From Dactylonectria macrodidyma (taxonomy: Eukaryota; Ascomycota; Sordariomycetes; Hypocreales; Nectriaceae), in contig JAGMUV010000018.1 in NCBI GenBank assembly GCA_020744425.1, positions 124,001 to 188,000 on the forward strand: a stretch of 64,000 nucleotides of DNA. The letters run 5' to 3'. Positions 12,030 to 23,165 of this stretch are shown here, piece after piece; position 1 is the stretch's first letter, and the number at the start of each line of letters is the position of its first letter. Below the pieces are notes generated by a model. The model saw only the letters and a list, made by a program, of their open reading frames with translations. It had not been told where the DNA came from and ran no database searches. A program made the position numbers and the translations under genes.

Positions 12030-12894
12030 TTACTTCATAGTCTGCATCGTAGTCAATGCGAGCGGTGTCCAACCACCACAATCTTTCCAATCCACATCGG
12101 CTTTGCTCGACTCTAATAGCGGCCAGGCAATAGCCTTGCGGCTGTTACCAGAGGCTCAAGAGGGCGGCGTTCGCCCATAACTATCCTTCAAGACCGCATC
12201 AACTTCCCTTGGTTCTAACATCACCTGCATAACCGCCTTGCGTCCTTCATAAGCAACCCAAGACACCGGCGTAGCATTATCGGCGTCTCTCGAGTTAGCA
12301 TCAACTTTGTCCGAATTCAATAAGAGCATGACACTCATGCTATGGCCGTTCCTGGCTGCCCCTGAGAGCTGTGTCCGATCGTAATGATCCTTCGAGTCTG
12401 TATCAATTTTACCCGAGTCTAGCAACAGGTGGATGATAGCCTCATGTTCGCTCCCAGCAGCCTTTGAAAGTGGCGTCCGATTGGAATTGTCCTCTATGTT
12501 TGCATCGACTATGCCGTAATGCAAAAGCAGCTTGACAGCAGTGTCATAACAATTCTTAATAGCATGAAGGAGAGCTTGCATCCACTGTGCTGGAGTCCAA
12601 GAGCAGCTTGATCACATTCTCATGCCCATTCCTTATCGCCAACCCCAATAACAGACCAGAAACACTACTTCCAGAATAGCCGTCTACCCATGCATCTATT
12701 GCTTTTTGGGCCGTCTCCTCTTCCCCGCCTGTAACAGCCCACTCCAAGGCCGACTTACGGGAGCTTTGTGCGTTGTAATGATAGAGATATGGGTTCAGAG
12801 CACAATTAAGGCGACGATTTGTTTGAACAAGAGCGTTGAGACCCCTTTCTGATCTCAGGCAGTCAGCTAGGGATGATAGTAACTCCTTCGCCAA
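12030..12894 (-). pseudogene. ankyrin repeat protein, frameshifted and with internal stop
   Basis: The minus strand starts MAKELLSSLADCLRSE, then VQTNRRLNCALNPYLYHYN, the usual N-terminus (F-box-like helix) of fungal ankyrin proteins. It continues into a repeat ending VIKLLLDSSTVDA. The frame then changes near 12570, and ankyrin repeats resume in another frame (LLHAIKNCYDTAVKLLLHYG, RTPLSKAAGSEHEAIIHLLL and others). A TGA at 12158-12156 interrupts a further repeat that reads on to TAA at 12030-12032 (KADVDWKDCGGWTPLALTT). The frame break and the nonsense codon together argue for a pseudogene rather than an intron, because no plausible splice pair spans either site. It sits 145 bases beyond the HeLo-like gene, tail to tail. 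Confidence 0.7.
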
Positions 12895-13650
12895 TTCAAT
12901 AAGAATTCTCCAAACTGTAGCCTGTCGTGAGGCTGGTGAACGATGTTGGTGCCAATGTGTAGAAACCCATGCAGGAGAAGAAATTGCGAGTCCGAGGGCT
13001 TCCTACTACCCTTTTCTTATTCCCTTTGCGTATTACCGCGTCATTATCGTTTTTCACTAGTACCTATTAAATACGCCGGCCGGATGACTGGTTGTTATGG
13101 GGATGTACCAACAGGTAGTAAAACAAGTAGCCCCCTCCATCGGAATGTGGGGTTATGAAGGGTTTGGTGAGAGAGTCTTTTCTCAGAGTCAGGCCCAGGT
13201 CAGAGTAACTAGACCAGGTTCAGCGTCAGTGTTTTAGTACCTGTTGGATTGACACATTCCTTGTGTGTAGTAGGGCGTGTTGGTGGCTTGTGATGCATTG
13301 CAGAATGCTGGGAATTAATCAGGGTAGGTAGGTCAACGCACAAGTCAACTCTAGGCGAACTACCTGCGATGTCTCATCCAACTAGCTTCGCCCATGAGAC
13401 TCGCAGCTGCCGCAGTCAGCCAGCCACGTTTTGCCGCCGGAATTCTGTTTACCTCCTGGTTTCTGTAAGAGGGCCCAATTCACCCGTGAATGTCTGTAGC
13501 ACTATTCTACCTATTCGCCGCGAGCGAGATAGCAGGGGTACTCAGACACTTCAAACTCACCAAGCCCGCTGGCTTACGCCAAGCAACCAGAAAGATACCA
13601 CAGCCAGCCATCGGATTCCGTAAATATCTCAACCCGGAAATATCCCCTCA
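12895..13650. other. gene-free stretch
   Basis: Short frames only, none recognisable. It separates the ankyrin and patatin pseudogenes. Confidence 0.3.
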
Positions 13651-13699
13651 TGACTGGTTCCCTGTTTACTGTTTCGACTTATATCTCATACTAGTAGGG

Positions 13700-15070
13700 A
13701 GCTTTGGTCGCATATTTAAATCCTCAGACGGAGACTGCCAGACAACAGCAACACAACCCAGAACCTAGTGACCCCTTCATCTCAGTTGACCATCGCGGTG
13801 TCGTTGAACTTGAATCGGAGAAGTTTCCACGCCTCAGCCATATCATTGCTAAGCACCGTCACATCATGACCAACGAAATTCCGAGATCTGCATCTTATCC
13901 GCGCATAGCATCGTTCATAGGGACCTCAGGGGTCGAGACGTCATGCAGGAGAATCAACCTCAATATCTCCGCATACGAGAGGCGGGCACGCTTGGGATTC
14001 GCTCATATCAAGCATGGCTGTAAACGGGTGCTGCGGCTGCCGAGTTGTTTCCTATGATGTACAACTTTCCGTTGTCGTCGTCCAAATCACTTGAGTGTGG
14101 CACTTAGGGTGTTGGAAGAAGATATTGTGAAACTATTTGAATGGGCTCGGGCACCACAGGCCGCTGCTGTGAACCGCACCCTCCTCCCCCATATCATTAT
14201 CATCCTGGATAGGTCTGAAAGCACTAGGCTTCCCGTAACAACCACTGCGGCGATATTGATAGAACAACAGCAAGAGCTGAGCGATAATCCAGTTCTTGTC
14301 AAAGAAATGCGACGGTTTGGACGTGTTGAAGCACTAACGTATACCCTAGAAGATCCCGTGCAGTTTTCCTACGCTTTTCGTAGAGGAAGAGACTACGCAT
14401 GCTCCCCTATCAGATCCATACCCACAGGCACTTATATTGAACCAAACCTACGGTAATGGCCTTCGTGTCTCATTACCTCACGTTTTCATCACTATAACTA
14501 TTGATTGAGGTGATAATGGTGCTATTCCTATACACTATCTAAAGTCTGGCGAATAATACTAGCAAGATTTTCTTTATCATGCTTCCGAGAGATTGTTCTA
14601 ACGCAGGCCATCGATGTAGATGATGCGTATATATTGGAGAAAGGAAGCATCGCACATAGGATCGAAGTCAATGGCGAACCGAATCATCAACCCGTGGCCT
14701 GGGAGGCTGCGAGAGCCACATCAGCTGCGCCAAACTACTCTCAGCCGTTTGATAATTGCAACTGCAGAGAGTACTGGGGCGGGACATTATTCTACAAAAT
14801 CCTGCTAAGATAGCAATGACCGAGTTCCGAAGACCACGGCCTGAATCGGAAGCCGAACAACCCAACTCGCTGGTTTCCGTAGGGTCTAAAACTAGCCCCG
14901 CGCGCCAGGGCAGCTCTACGAAGATTAATACGTTCGGCAAGGGCTTTAACACTATCAGAATGACTACTCTTAACATATTGATTATGGTCATTAAGGGTCA
15001 CTTGGAGAAGAATCCCAATACGGTCGTGAACCATGAATTCGTGATTCGCGGTGATGGCTCCACAGTTTGA
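13700..15070 (+). pseudogene. P-loop/patatin-like phospholipase, decayed
   Basis: Ordered pieces in several frames are visible. First comes SEKFPRLSHIIAKHRH, then a Walker-A-like segment IASFIGTSGVETS (about 13905-13945), where the family has GKS (Gly and Lys lost). Next is an NTPase-like strand LLPHIIIILDRSEST (about 14180-14225). Last is the patatin C-terminal part WEAARATSAAPNYSQPF (about 14700-14750) followed, after a frameshift near 14795, by NPAKIAMTEFRR and LVSVGSKTSP (about 14805-14895). In large fungal P-loop/patatin proteins these occur in this order. The patatin oxyanion-hole GGGxR and nucleophile GxSxG should lie between 14460 and 14640; neither is present, so catalysis is lost. 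The ARATSAAP and NPAKIAM motifs make the patatin call firm; the N-terminal assignment is less certain. Confidence 0.6.
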
Positions 15071-15595
15071 TGTCTATATTGGTGGCAAAACCCGGATAGC
15101 CGTGGGACACGTAATTTTGTTCTTCATACACTTCCCGCAATGGCAACCCATTCTGATCCGATGAGGTTCTGGCGACGATAAACTTAGAAAGCCACTAATA
15201 TTGCTTTAATCTAGGCGTTTGCTACCGCGCTACTGCAGTGGTCCAGGAATAAGGCATCAATAACCACTCATTCCCCTGTCAGCTCGTATGATACAATTCT
15301 AAAGGGATCGCCGAACTCGGTTTAGCAATAGAGCTCCCGTTGTGGCATTACAATCGCGCTTCGATGACTGGTACCAAGCAAGCATCAATAGGCTGAGGTG
15401 CATTAAGGTTAGATTATTAGTTACGTACATGACGAAACAAAGTGGTACAGGTGGTACCAGTCGGCAATTGACCTAACGGTTACTGATAACGACGCTGTTT
15501 CAATCAAAAGAATCCGCACCACCCTTGCTGAATAATGGCGAACGTAAAGTGTGTGGAATAGAGGGCCTATCTGCTGTACTTATGTACATGTGCTG
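15071..15595. other. gene-free stretch
   Basis: No supported frame, repeat or RNA gene seen. It contains the 3' flank of the dienelactone-hydrolase/SnoaL gene. Confidence 0.3.
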
Positions 15596-17177
15596 CTAAT
15601 CATGCCCTACTCTCTCCTTCTCTCGTCCTGAGTTATCAGACCGTTTCTGCTTCGTCGTGCTGTGGGCCGCATCGCTCTCTTTTGCATCAGCCTCGTCTTC
15701 ACCCCCGTCATCCTCTTCACCATCATCAGTATCATCCCACTCTGGAATCAACGCATTATCCGCCTCTCCATCCTCCGCGACATCCCAGCCTTTCAATACC
15801 CTTCTCGCTGCCTTACGTCCCACAACGGGCAACCTCTTAACGCCAATTTTCCGTGCAGCCTCCGGAACCAACTTAGGGTCCAACAATCCAACCTGGACTA
15901 AAACACTTGCTTGGTCCCAATACACATGTTCGTGGTAGAGCTTTCCTCCTCTCATAGCGACAATGCTGACCATCAGCACCTCAACTCGCTTGTTTGTGGC
16001 CGGAACTCCGGGGAGAATCCATGGCACTTCCTGTGTATGCTTGAACCAGATATGCATCTCATCGACGGCGCGATCGGCCCCGATGGTACGAGACAGCAAG
16101 GTTAGTTTCATCGACGGTGGATTGATAAAAAACTCTGAGTAGAATCTCTTGAGTTCCACGGCCCCGATGCCCCCTGTTAGGGTCGGGATGTGAGTGACAT
16201 GGGGGGTTTTGTGTGCTGTGTAGGTTGAGAGAGCCTGCCTAGGGCTACGAGAGAAGAACTTGCCTACAGGGCGCAGTCAGCCAGGCTCAAGTTTAGACAG
16301 AAGACGGAGGTGAAATTGAAGAGTCGTCAGGGCAGCGAAGACAACTTGAAGACTCACCCTGTACGTTTTCCTCCAGTTCTAGCTCCAAGTCAGCATCATT
16401 GGCAAATGCCTTCCTCGCCGTTGCTAAACTCCTACTCCATGCTAGCTCGGCGCAGACCCTGTTGTACGGCTCCAAGTCATGCTCTGCAAATCCCGACTCG
16501 GCATCATACGCGTAGCTTGGGTACGCGAGACGCAGTGTGCCGCCGGTACCGAGACCGCGGTCAACTCTCTTACGCGTTACGCGCCGCTTGCCCTGGATGC
16601 CGACCATCTGCGTCTGCTTTGTGACCCCGATCTCTTCGCCCGCAGCCAGATGCACCAGGGCTGCGATGCTACTAGGGAAACGGCCCTGAGGGTCCGGGAT
16701 CGCTGTCGGATAGTAGGCAATAAGCAACCCAAGCTTGAACTCTGGGTTGTTATCTATAACATGGTAGTGCTGAAGACACAGGGTTGCTGCGTCGCCGTAT
16801 GCTGCTCAGGATCAGTAAATGGCCCAATAACGCTGGGTGTTTGGCTTCCGCCATAGCCTACCAATGATTCCAAATCTCTCGCAGGGTCCCATATTCTTTC
16901 TACTCAACGCTCGAAGCTTGCGCAGATACTCATCCCCGCCGTTTTCCATTGGGATATACTCAACATCAAAGCCCTCGTCTCGCCATTCGGCGAAGGCCAG
17001 ATCGTCGAAGTCGTCGCTTTCTGCGGTTAAATACAACTTGGGAGGCGAGCGCGGAAACCCCCTAGAAAGAAAGCCAGGGTCCCTATGGCTAGGGCGATTG
17101 TCTGAGATGATTCGGGCATTTCGCCCTTCCGACTCCGGGACAGCAGCCTGGATTAGATTCGGGATATTGATATTCAT
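15596..17177 (-). CDS. dienelactone hydrolase-like / SnoaL-like two-domain protein
   Basis: Three exons (17177-16862, 16801-16358, 16263-15596) join in phase to 476 codons including the stop. The introns have GTAGGC/CAG and GTGAGT/TAG borders. The N-terminal half matches a carboxymethylenebutenolidase-like alpha/beta-hydrolase module (GFDVEYIPMENGGDEY; IIAYGDAATLCLQHYH, where GDAA occupies the nucleophile elbow; AYYPTAIPDPQGRFPSS; SYPSYAYDAESGFAEHD). The C-terminal half has an NTF2/SnoaL core (FINPPSMKLTLLSRTIGADR, GKLYHEHVYWDQASVLVQVG, ending RLPVVG). The last ~60 residues are highly acidic (EDDGGEDEADAKESD) and probably disordered. The usual hydrolase nucleophile elbow GxCxG/GxSxG is altered, so a hydrolytic reaction is doubtful. 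It is probably cytosolic, with unknown substrate. Confidence 0.8.
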
Positions 17178-18596
17178 GGCGAGAAGGTTTTATAATCTGG
17201 CATAGTGGAAAGAGATTTAAGCATTTAAGTGCACAGAATTCGATAATTAAAAATCGCCTGCGAGGTGATTTTAGGGATGATCGCCGCCTCACAAGATCCC
17301 TAGCAGTGCTAATAAGCTGAGAAGTCCACGATGACGTCACATCAGGTTTGGCTTGGCACGGAGGGACAACGTCATCAGTTACACAATCCTGACGTATGTC
17401 CAATATGATAATGAGTTATCACCGGTGCGTGACTCGCCGCTCAGAAGAATCGATGCCGCCAGCGTCAGAATATCGCTCCCTTTTTGGTCGTTTTCCACCG
17501 GGCTCTAAAAGGTCTGCCTTGGTTTTGCCAGTCGATATCACTTCTGTGACGGCCTTGCAGGGGGCATCGCTAGAGTTGCGTCGGTGGTCGCCGTTTAGCT
17601 GGTGTAATGTGTCGGTAGCCTTTTGGCTACAGGCTGCGAGTATCACGTCGCGGTGGCTTCGTTGTTGCCACTCACACACGACAGCTCGGGAGGGTACAAC
17701 GGCTTTATGTGGGGATTGAGGCTGAGGACATTGTCAATGGAGAGTGGCATGAAACGAGGATATTGGAGCATGGTTTTAAAGTGGGTATTTGACCAGAAAC
17801 CGCCTCGCTAATACCGTCATATCGCGCAACAAGGCCAAGATCTCCTCGTCTCTGCGAAGATAGCATCTCACTAGCTCGGAATACTAAAAATCTACGGTCA
17901 TGCAGCATACGTTCTGCAGTACGTCTTCGGTGCTACAGCTACAAATGCAGTCGTCTTTATAATCAATACGAATAGAGTTAGTTAGGCGTTTACCGCTTCT
18001 AAGCCATCTCTGCCCTTCTAATATACTTAGTTATTGACTAAATTCAGTCGCATCTTGGAAGATTGTGGCAGGATTTCTTGCTTGTATTGTAGCCTGATTG
18101 GCGCCTGGCGAGTGAATCTGGGAGCACAAGAGGTAAACCTTGTAGGGCGAGATGATTTTCTAATAAGTGTCATAAAGATAAGTGGATGAAGGAATCTAAT
18201 TAACATTCAAAGATCAAGTGTCCCTTGTGAACCAACAAGAATCACTCTTACTGGTCAAATATAATGTCTATCAACCGCCACCAAAACGGTATTCTCATTC
18301 TCATTAGTTGAAGCGTCATTGGTAGGTTTTTGTTGGTGACTATAACGCACATTAATCCATGCAATCTGTATGGGGCTCCTATTTTGCAGATTTCAACAGT
18401 TTTAGACGAAGGTGGATCCTCGGAGCTTCGAATAAATCCGACCCACCATCAGACCAATCCCATGCTATCATGAACCCCGCAGCATTAATGCGGAGGCTGA
18501 CGTGGAAGCGGTGACAATAGGACACTCATACATCCAACGACGATTCTCCATGATTCAACTTGTCGAATACCAGTTTACTTCCTTATCGCCCATAAA
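17178..18596. other. long intergenic stretch, possible retroelement debris
   Basis: No intact gene. On the minus strand at about 17870-17980 a fragment reads DCICSCSTEDVLQNVC. This loosely recalls the Cys/His tail of fungal LINE reverse transcriptases, but stops and short length prevent a firm call. The rest has no recognisable content; it includes the promoter of the alpha/beta hydrolase. Confidence 0.25.
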
Positions 18597-19653
18597 ATGC
18601 CTATAAGACGTTCTCACCTACCTGACGGGGGCAAGACGGTCGTCTACAGCTCGCCCGGAGAGCATGATATTAAGCTGGACTTTTACTTACCCCCCAAGGC
18701 CGACGGAGCCCTACCCGCCGTGATCTATTATCATGGAGGTGGCATGACAGCTGGTTCTCGACGGGACCGCCAATTTCCACATTGGTTGTATGGTATGCTC
18801 TGGATGCTTAACTCTTCCTTGGACAGTCGAAGTAACTCTCTCAGACCATTGCCAGGAGAAGAACTATATCCTCATCGCGGCCGATTATAGACTCTGTCAT
18901 CCGTGTACTGCACTCGACCAGATTGAGGACGCCAAAGCCCTTTTCAAGTTCCTCGCCGGCGAGGGCTTCTCAAAGGCCCTTCCAAAGTCCGTCTCCCTTA
19001 ACACCGCTCGCATCGCTGTGGCGGGGTTTTCTGCAGGCGGATACTCGGCTCGCGCGGCATGCGTCTACGCGGAACCAAAGCCAGCTGCTCTCCTGTCAGG
19101 TTTTGGTACTGGCGGTAACTGGCTGCTGGATCATTGGACACAAGGTCGGCCTGCGACTAGCATTGCGAAGTTTGTACACCTCGACGGGGTTCCTGGCATC
19201 CTTGCCGACAAAAGAGTCGTTAGCGATGACTATGTTGAGGGGGGTCCTGCTACGGGTCGATTCGCGCTGACGGTGCGCTGGGAGTTAGATGGCACTTTTC
19301 TCGACGGCTGTTTGGGTCGACCAGGCCTGGGCACTCAGCTTAACGCCGTGCAATATTCTGAACGAGCCGCAGTGCTTCCTGAGGATGTAAAATCCGCCTT
19401 TGTACAGCTTTTTGTGACAAAAGATTATCCTCCTTCGGTGTTTGTCCACGGCACAGCTGACGAGGTCGTGCTTCCGCAAGAAAGCTTGGATCAGCATCAT
19501 CAACTCAAGGAGTTGGATGTCAAGACGCAGTTACTACTTGTGGAAGATGGACCTCATGGCCTATTTGACTTTACTACCGGGGAGCCAACCAAGGGCTCAG
19601 TCGAGGCTTACAACAAGGCTCTTAGGTTTGTCGATGAGGCACTTCAGAATTGA
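18597..19653 (+). CDS. alpha/beta hydrolase (HSL/esterase-like)
   Basis: Two exons (18597-18792 and 18845-19653) give 334 residues. The intron starts GTATGC and ends CTCTCAG. The fold is clear. The oxyanion-hole motif is YYHGGGM (residues about 44-50). YILIAADYRL follows on strand beta-4. The nucleophile elbow is GFSAGG (serine about residue 143). The acid is in VFVHGTADEVVLP and the catalytic histidine in VEDGPHGLFDF. HGGG plus GxSxG with this spacing is typical of the alpha/beta-hydrolase-3 and carboxylesterase group, acting on small ester substrates. No signal peptide is seen, so it should be cytosolic. All catalytic residues are intact. It is followed 100 bases downstream by a dispersed repeat. 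Confidence 0.88.
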
Positions 19654-19753
19654 AGAGGAGAACGAAGAGGTGTTGTGGAAGAATATGGCTTCGTCTCAAT
19701 TCTAATCACAAAACTCTTTGCATCTACGAGATGCATTTATAGCCAGTACTGTG

Positions 19754-19982
19754 TGTCACATCTATCAACTGTTGAGACTGAAGATAAAGTCTCAAAGGCT
19801 CGGATCTCTAGTAAACCGGTCTCAAAGACCCGGCTTCCTAACAAGCCGGTCTACCGAGAACCTTATCATAGCTATGAGGGCAACCTACAAATAGGTCTGC
19901 CGCGAGCCCTCAGTTAGATAGAAATCAAGAGCTTCTATTCACATCACAATGCACCCTTCCTATCTGATGCAACACTGTGATA
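19754..19982 (-). repeat. dispersed LTR-like repeat, copy A
   Basis: This ~229-base unit is the reverse complement of the unit at 54869-55139, with long identical runs (for example GAACCTTATCATAGCTATGA and AACCTACAAATAGGTCTGCC). It starts TGTCACA and ends TGTGATA. The end fits a TGTGACA inverted terminus with one C-to-T change. The interior holds repeated CCGGTCTC/AAGACCCGG modules. No target-site duplication was visible. It could be a solo LTR or a MITE-like element; no coding capacity. Confidence 0.65.
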
Positions 19983-20613
19983 AATTTACAAGACGCTGTG
20001 GAATTATTAGCTACTACATCCTTGTCCTTGAAATAATGAGGGGAGTGTATCATTGAAAATGTTTTGCTCACACTGAAGCCCTCTCCCTACCGCATGTACG
20101 GGGAGAATTTTGATGTATATTTGGTAGCCGATGGATATAAGAGGCGATGGCGAACGACCTCCGGATTCCAAAATGACCACATAGACGTATGAGACAGATT
20201 CAGCCGTTAGGTAACACAGGTCAGCTCGGGGATAGATGCAGCGGGTACGCTGATGCAGAACAGGTTAGTGCGGGGCCGTGGAGAGGTAGTTCCCAAAGCG
20301 GATACGATATACAGGGTCAGCAAGAGCATTACCCTCGGAATAATATTTCAGCGTCCACTTACTGGGATAGTAGTTTCTGAAAACTCCCGAGCATAGCCGA
20401 ACTGCCTGAAGCAAACCTTGGTAAGAAACTTGGCTTCATAGACTGTGATTAGTGGAACATCTAAGCAGGCACGTAGTTTGTCACGGCGGAAACAGGGGCC
20501 AAGATAAGGCTACGCGCTGTAGTAAGTGAGGTTCGTTCCAATTCCCCTACGCCGGCCCGGGCAAAAGGAAAGAAAGTAAATAGGTACACCAAGTATTTCA
20601 ATCAGGTGGCATT
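19983..20613. other. intergenic
   Basis: No supported gene. It leads into the promoter of the GDSL esterase. Confidence 0.3.
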
Positions 20614-20625
20614 TATATATAATGC
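20606..20625 (+). promoter_or_regulatory. TATA box within a palindrome, GDSL esterase promoter
   Basis: TATATATAA (from 20614) lies about 125 bases before the ATG at 20739. It is framed by GGCATT and AATGCC, making an inverted repeat around the TATA core. Whether the palindrome matters for regulation is unknown. Confidence 0.45.
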
Positions 20626-20738
20626 CAGAACAATGATTATTTCTTGATAACTGAACATTACAACTCACTCTGGCGCCAATAATCCACTTCATTTCATCTC
20701 AAGATCGATATCGACAAGTTTACTGTCCTAAGATTCTA

Positions 20739-21804
20739 ATGGCGTTAAGAATTATCATCAACTATGGCATTGCCGTTCTACTAGCATTTGTGACCTTAAC
20801 AAATGCAACCCCATTCGGCAGATACAGTACTCTCTTCTCATTGTGAGCTATGCTAATGTGGCCAATTAGGATCGGGTTGGTGTGATTAACATGTAATAGT
20901 GGTGACTCCTACACTCGCACTGGATTCAACATATCGGGCACACAGCCCTCATCAGCAAATCCATTTGGAAACCCAATCTTCCCGGGTCCGACTAGTGCCA
21001 ATGGCAAAAACTGGATTCAATATCTTACTGTGGCATACAATGACTCCGAGCTCCTCACATACAATTTCGCTTACAGCGGAGCTACCGTGGATAAGTCCCT
21101 CGTCCCATGCAACGTCGACTTAACCTCACAAGTTGTCAATCGCTTTCTGCCACACTACACTGGAGACAAGGCGTCTTGGAATCCAGATAGGACGCTGTTC
21201 CTCATATGGATAGGGATCAATGATGTTATCAGGTCCTATGAGACAGGTAACTCTACCGAAGAATTACACCCCGCCATTTTCAACGCATACAGTGACCTCC
21301 TCGGTCAACTCTACGGTGTCGGTGCGCGTCATTTTATCCTACTAAATGTACCACCCTTGGAACGGACTCCAAGAACATTGGAAGCTAGCGATGTCGAAGA
21401 AAGGTCGCCCCTAGAAAAAGCCGCTGTTCAGGATTGGAATAGACGACTCAGAGCATTGTCCGGAGACTTGAAAAAACGACACGCAGGTTTACGAGCAACT
21501 GTTTATAATATCCATGGCCTTTTTAACCGAGTTCTTGACAATCCTCAACAATTCGCAGCAACTTCGATTTATAAGAGCACATCGTGGTGCACCGCGTATA
21601 AGAAGTATGTTAAACACATTTCAATGTAATCTTATGTCAAACTGACACTATCAAAGCGGGACGCCTAAGCCGAACACCAAGTACGACGCATGCGAGTACG
21701 CTGCAGATGAATACATGTATAGAGATGACCTGCATCCAACATCTCCTGTTCACGAGCTTGTAGCTCAAAAGCTTAAGACATACTTCAATAAGGTACATAT
21801 CTAG
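20739..21804 (+). CDS. secreted GDSL acetylesterase (CE16-type)
   Basis: Three exons (20739-20842, 20900-21604, 21657-21804) give 318 residues. Both introns have good borders (GTGAGC...TAG, GTATGT...AAG) and an ACTGAC branch site is present in the second. The N-terminus has a signal peptide (MALRIIINYGIAVLLAFVTL, then TNA). Block I is FSFGDSYTRTG with the catalytic serine, block III carries the IGINDV Asn motif, and the C-terminal DDLHPTSPVHE holds the Asp-x-x-His pair. This is the SGNH/GDSL pattern of fungal carbohydrate esterase family 16, which removes acetyl groups from xylo-oligosaccharides. Several NxS/T sites fit secretion. A GH51 arabinofuranosidase follows 2 kb downstream on the same strand, which fits arabinoxylan breakdown. 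Confidence 0.88.
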
Positions 21805-23040
21805 CAATGGAATTCATCTCTCAGATTAATGCATTTTCTCCATTCGCTTTTTTCTTAAGATTCCCTTGTGCCACGGTGGTTTTTAAGGCCAGGTTGTTAT
21901 TGCGTGTCAGCCAATACTGGCTAGGCCGGACTTGGCATTTGAGGTAGTAGTTGATGTCAGCACTGGAGATGGAGTGGAAACCAGAAAGATTTATATTTGT
22001 GAGTCAAGCACCTTATGATTCCAGACATCACATTTCAGCCATTCAATGTAGGGAATTTCTATCATATGCCTCCAAGGCCGAAAGAAGGAGGCGGTGGCTT
22101 TTAACTGAAGTGGCGTTTTGTCAAGAAGACTAACCTAGAACACTGGGGGCTGTTGCATAATGTGCTTGGGGTCGATAACAACGAAGATATTCTAGATTTA
22201 CATAAATCGAAGTGGCTGCGACGGGCAAACCCTAGGTGGGTGTATAAATACCGTCATAGCCTAACAGAGCGAACTACAGAATCCAGGAAATCGGGAGCCA
22301 GCGGGCTGGGCCACAGCTTGCAGCACGGGCCGAGGGAGGAACAAGATTTCTGGATTCAGTTAAATGGCGAGAATCTCATCTGGACGCGACCTGAATTTGC
22401 GAATAGTACCTGCGATCCTTCGACACAGTCTAGTGACTAGGCCGGCGAACCCCCACATCTATTGTCATCTCTCAGTGTTTAGCCAGTTGTTATTTATACA
22501 CTTTACTAACTATCCATCCCCTTGACTCTAGTCTTGGTAGGAAGGCATTCTGGTTCTTAGAGTGTTTCACCGCCAAACTGTAGTGATATTTCACCACTGT
22601 CATCGTGATCCTACGGAATCTTGCGCTTGCTGTTTCAAATGTGGTAGCCAGGTGTAGTCTGCGGCAGTAGTGTTAAAATCGATATCTTGATGATGTCTTT
22701 GTCCTTGTATGAATTCCTCAATATGGTTATCAGGATTCATGTACACAACACCTTCCGTGGAATCTTGGCCGACTGGGATCAAGTCTACACATCCCAATTT
22801 TCTTTTTAGTTAAACCACTGTTTGATGTTTGGCAGTCATATTCAGATCGGGCGGAACAAACCCTCTCGATGATTTGAACCCCGGCATGATGAATTCCGCG
22901 TAAACGACAATTGGAGTCAGTCATTCAAGGGTGTGGCGCCATGCGAATCGTCTTGTTGCTATCTTCACGGTGGAATTAACTCGAACTGGTCTCATTGAAA
23001 TGTCGCGAGCCCCGGTCGTCTACCCTATTGCAGTAGTGTG
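21805..23040. other. intergenic with unrecognised short frames
   Basis: Frames at 22153-22440 (plus) and 22600-22924 (minus) have no recognisable domain. I see no repeat or RNA gene. Confidence 0.3.
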
Positions 23041-23046
23041 GTCGCA

Positions 23047-23100
23047 AAAGACCAGAATTTGCACAAGCTTTGCTTTTAATACGCTAACATTCTGGTCTTT
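23047..23100. repeat. perfect 12-base inverted repeat
   Basis: AAAGACCAGAAT at 23047-23058 is exactly mirrored by ATTCTGGTCTTT at 23089-23100, leaving a 30-base loop. It abuts the LTR-like fragment that starts at 23101. No terminator-type T tract or coding context explains it. Confidence 0.5.
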
Positions 23101-23165
23101 GTCAGATGACTAGAAAACCCCTGCTGAGAAAAGAGAGTGCCGGAGGCATCCGAGAATAATACGAT
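23101..23165 (+). repeat. fragment of a copia LTR
   Basis: This segment (GTCAGATGACTAGAAAA to GCCGGAGGCATCCGAGA) repeats, in the same orientation and with few differences, part of the LTR at 58713-58916 (matching part from about 58772). It is a remnant of that copia family. Confidence 0.6.

Noticed and set aside
17870..17980. Possible LINE reverse-transcriptase tail on the minus strand (DCICSCSTEDVLQNVC)
   Set aside because: Too short and stop-broken; one loose Cys pattern is not enough to call a LINE.
22153..22440. 95-codon plus-strand frame
   Set aside because: No recognisable motif or splice context; cannot be supported as a gene.
22850..22905. T-loop-like GGGTTCAAATC and an inverted GCGGAA/TTCCGC, suggesting a tRNA
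   Set aside because: The element order is wrong for a tRNA: no D-arm or anticodon arm precedes the T-loop and the acceptor pairing does not fit.
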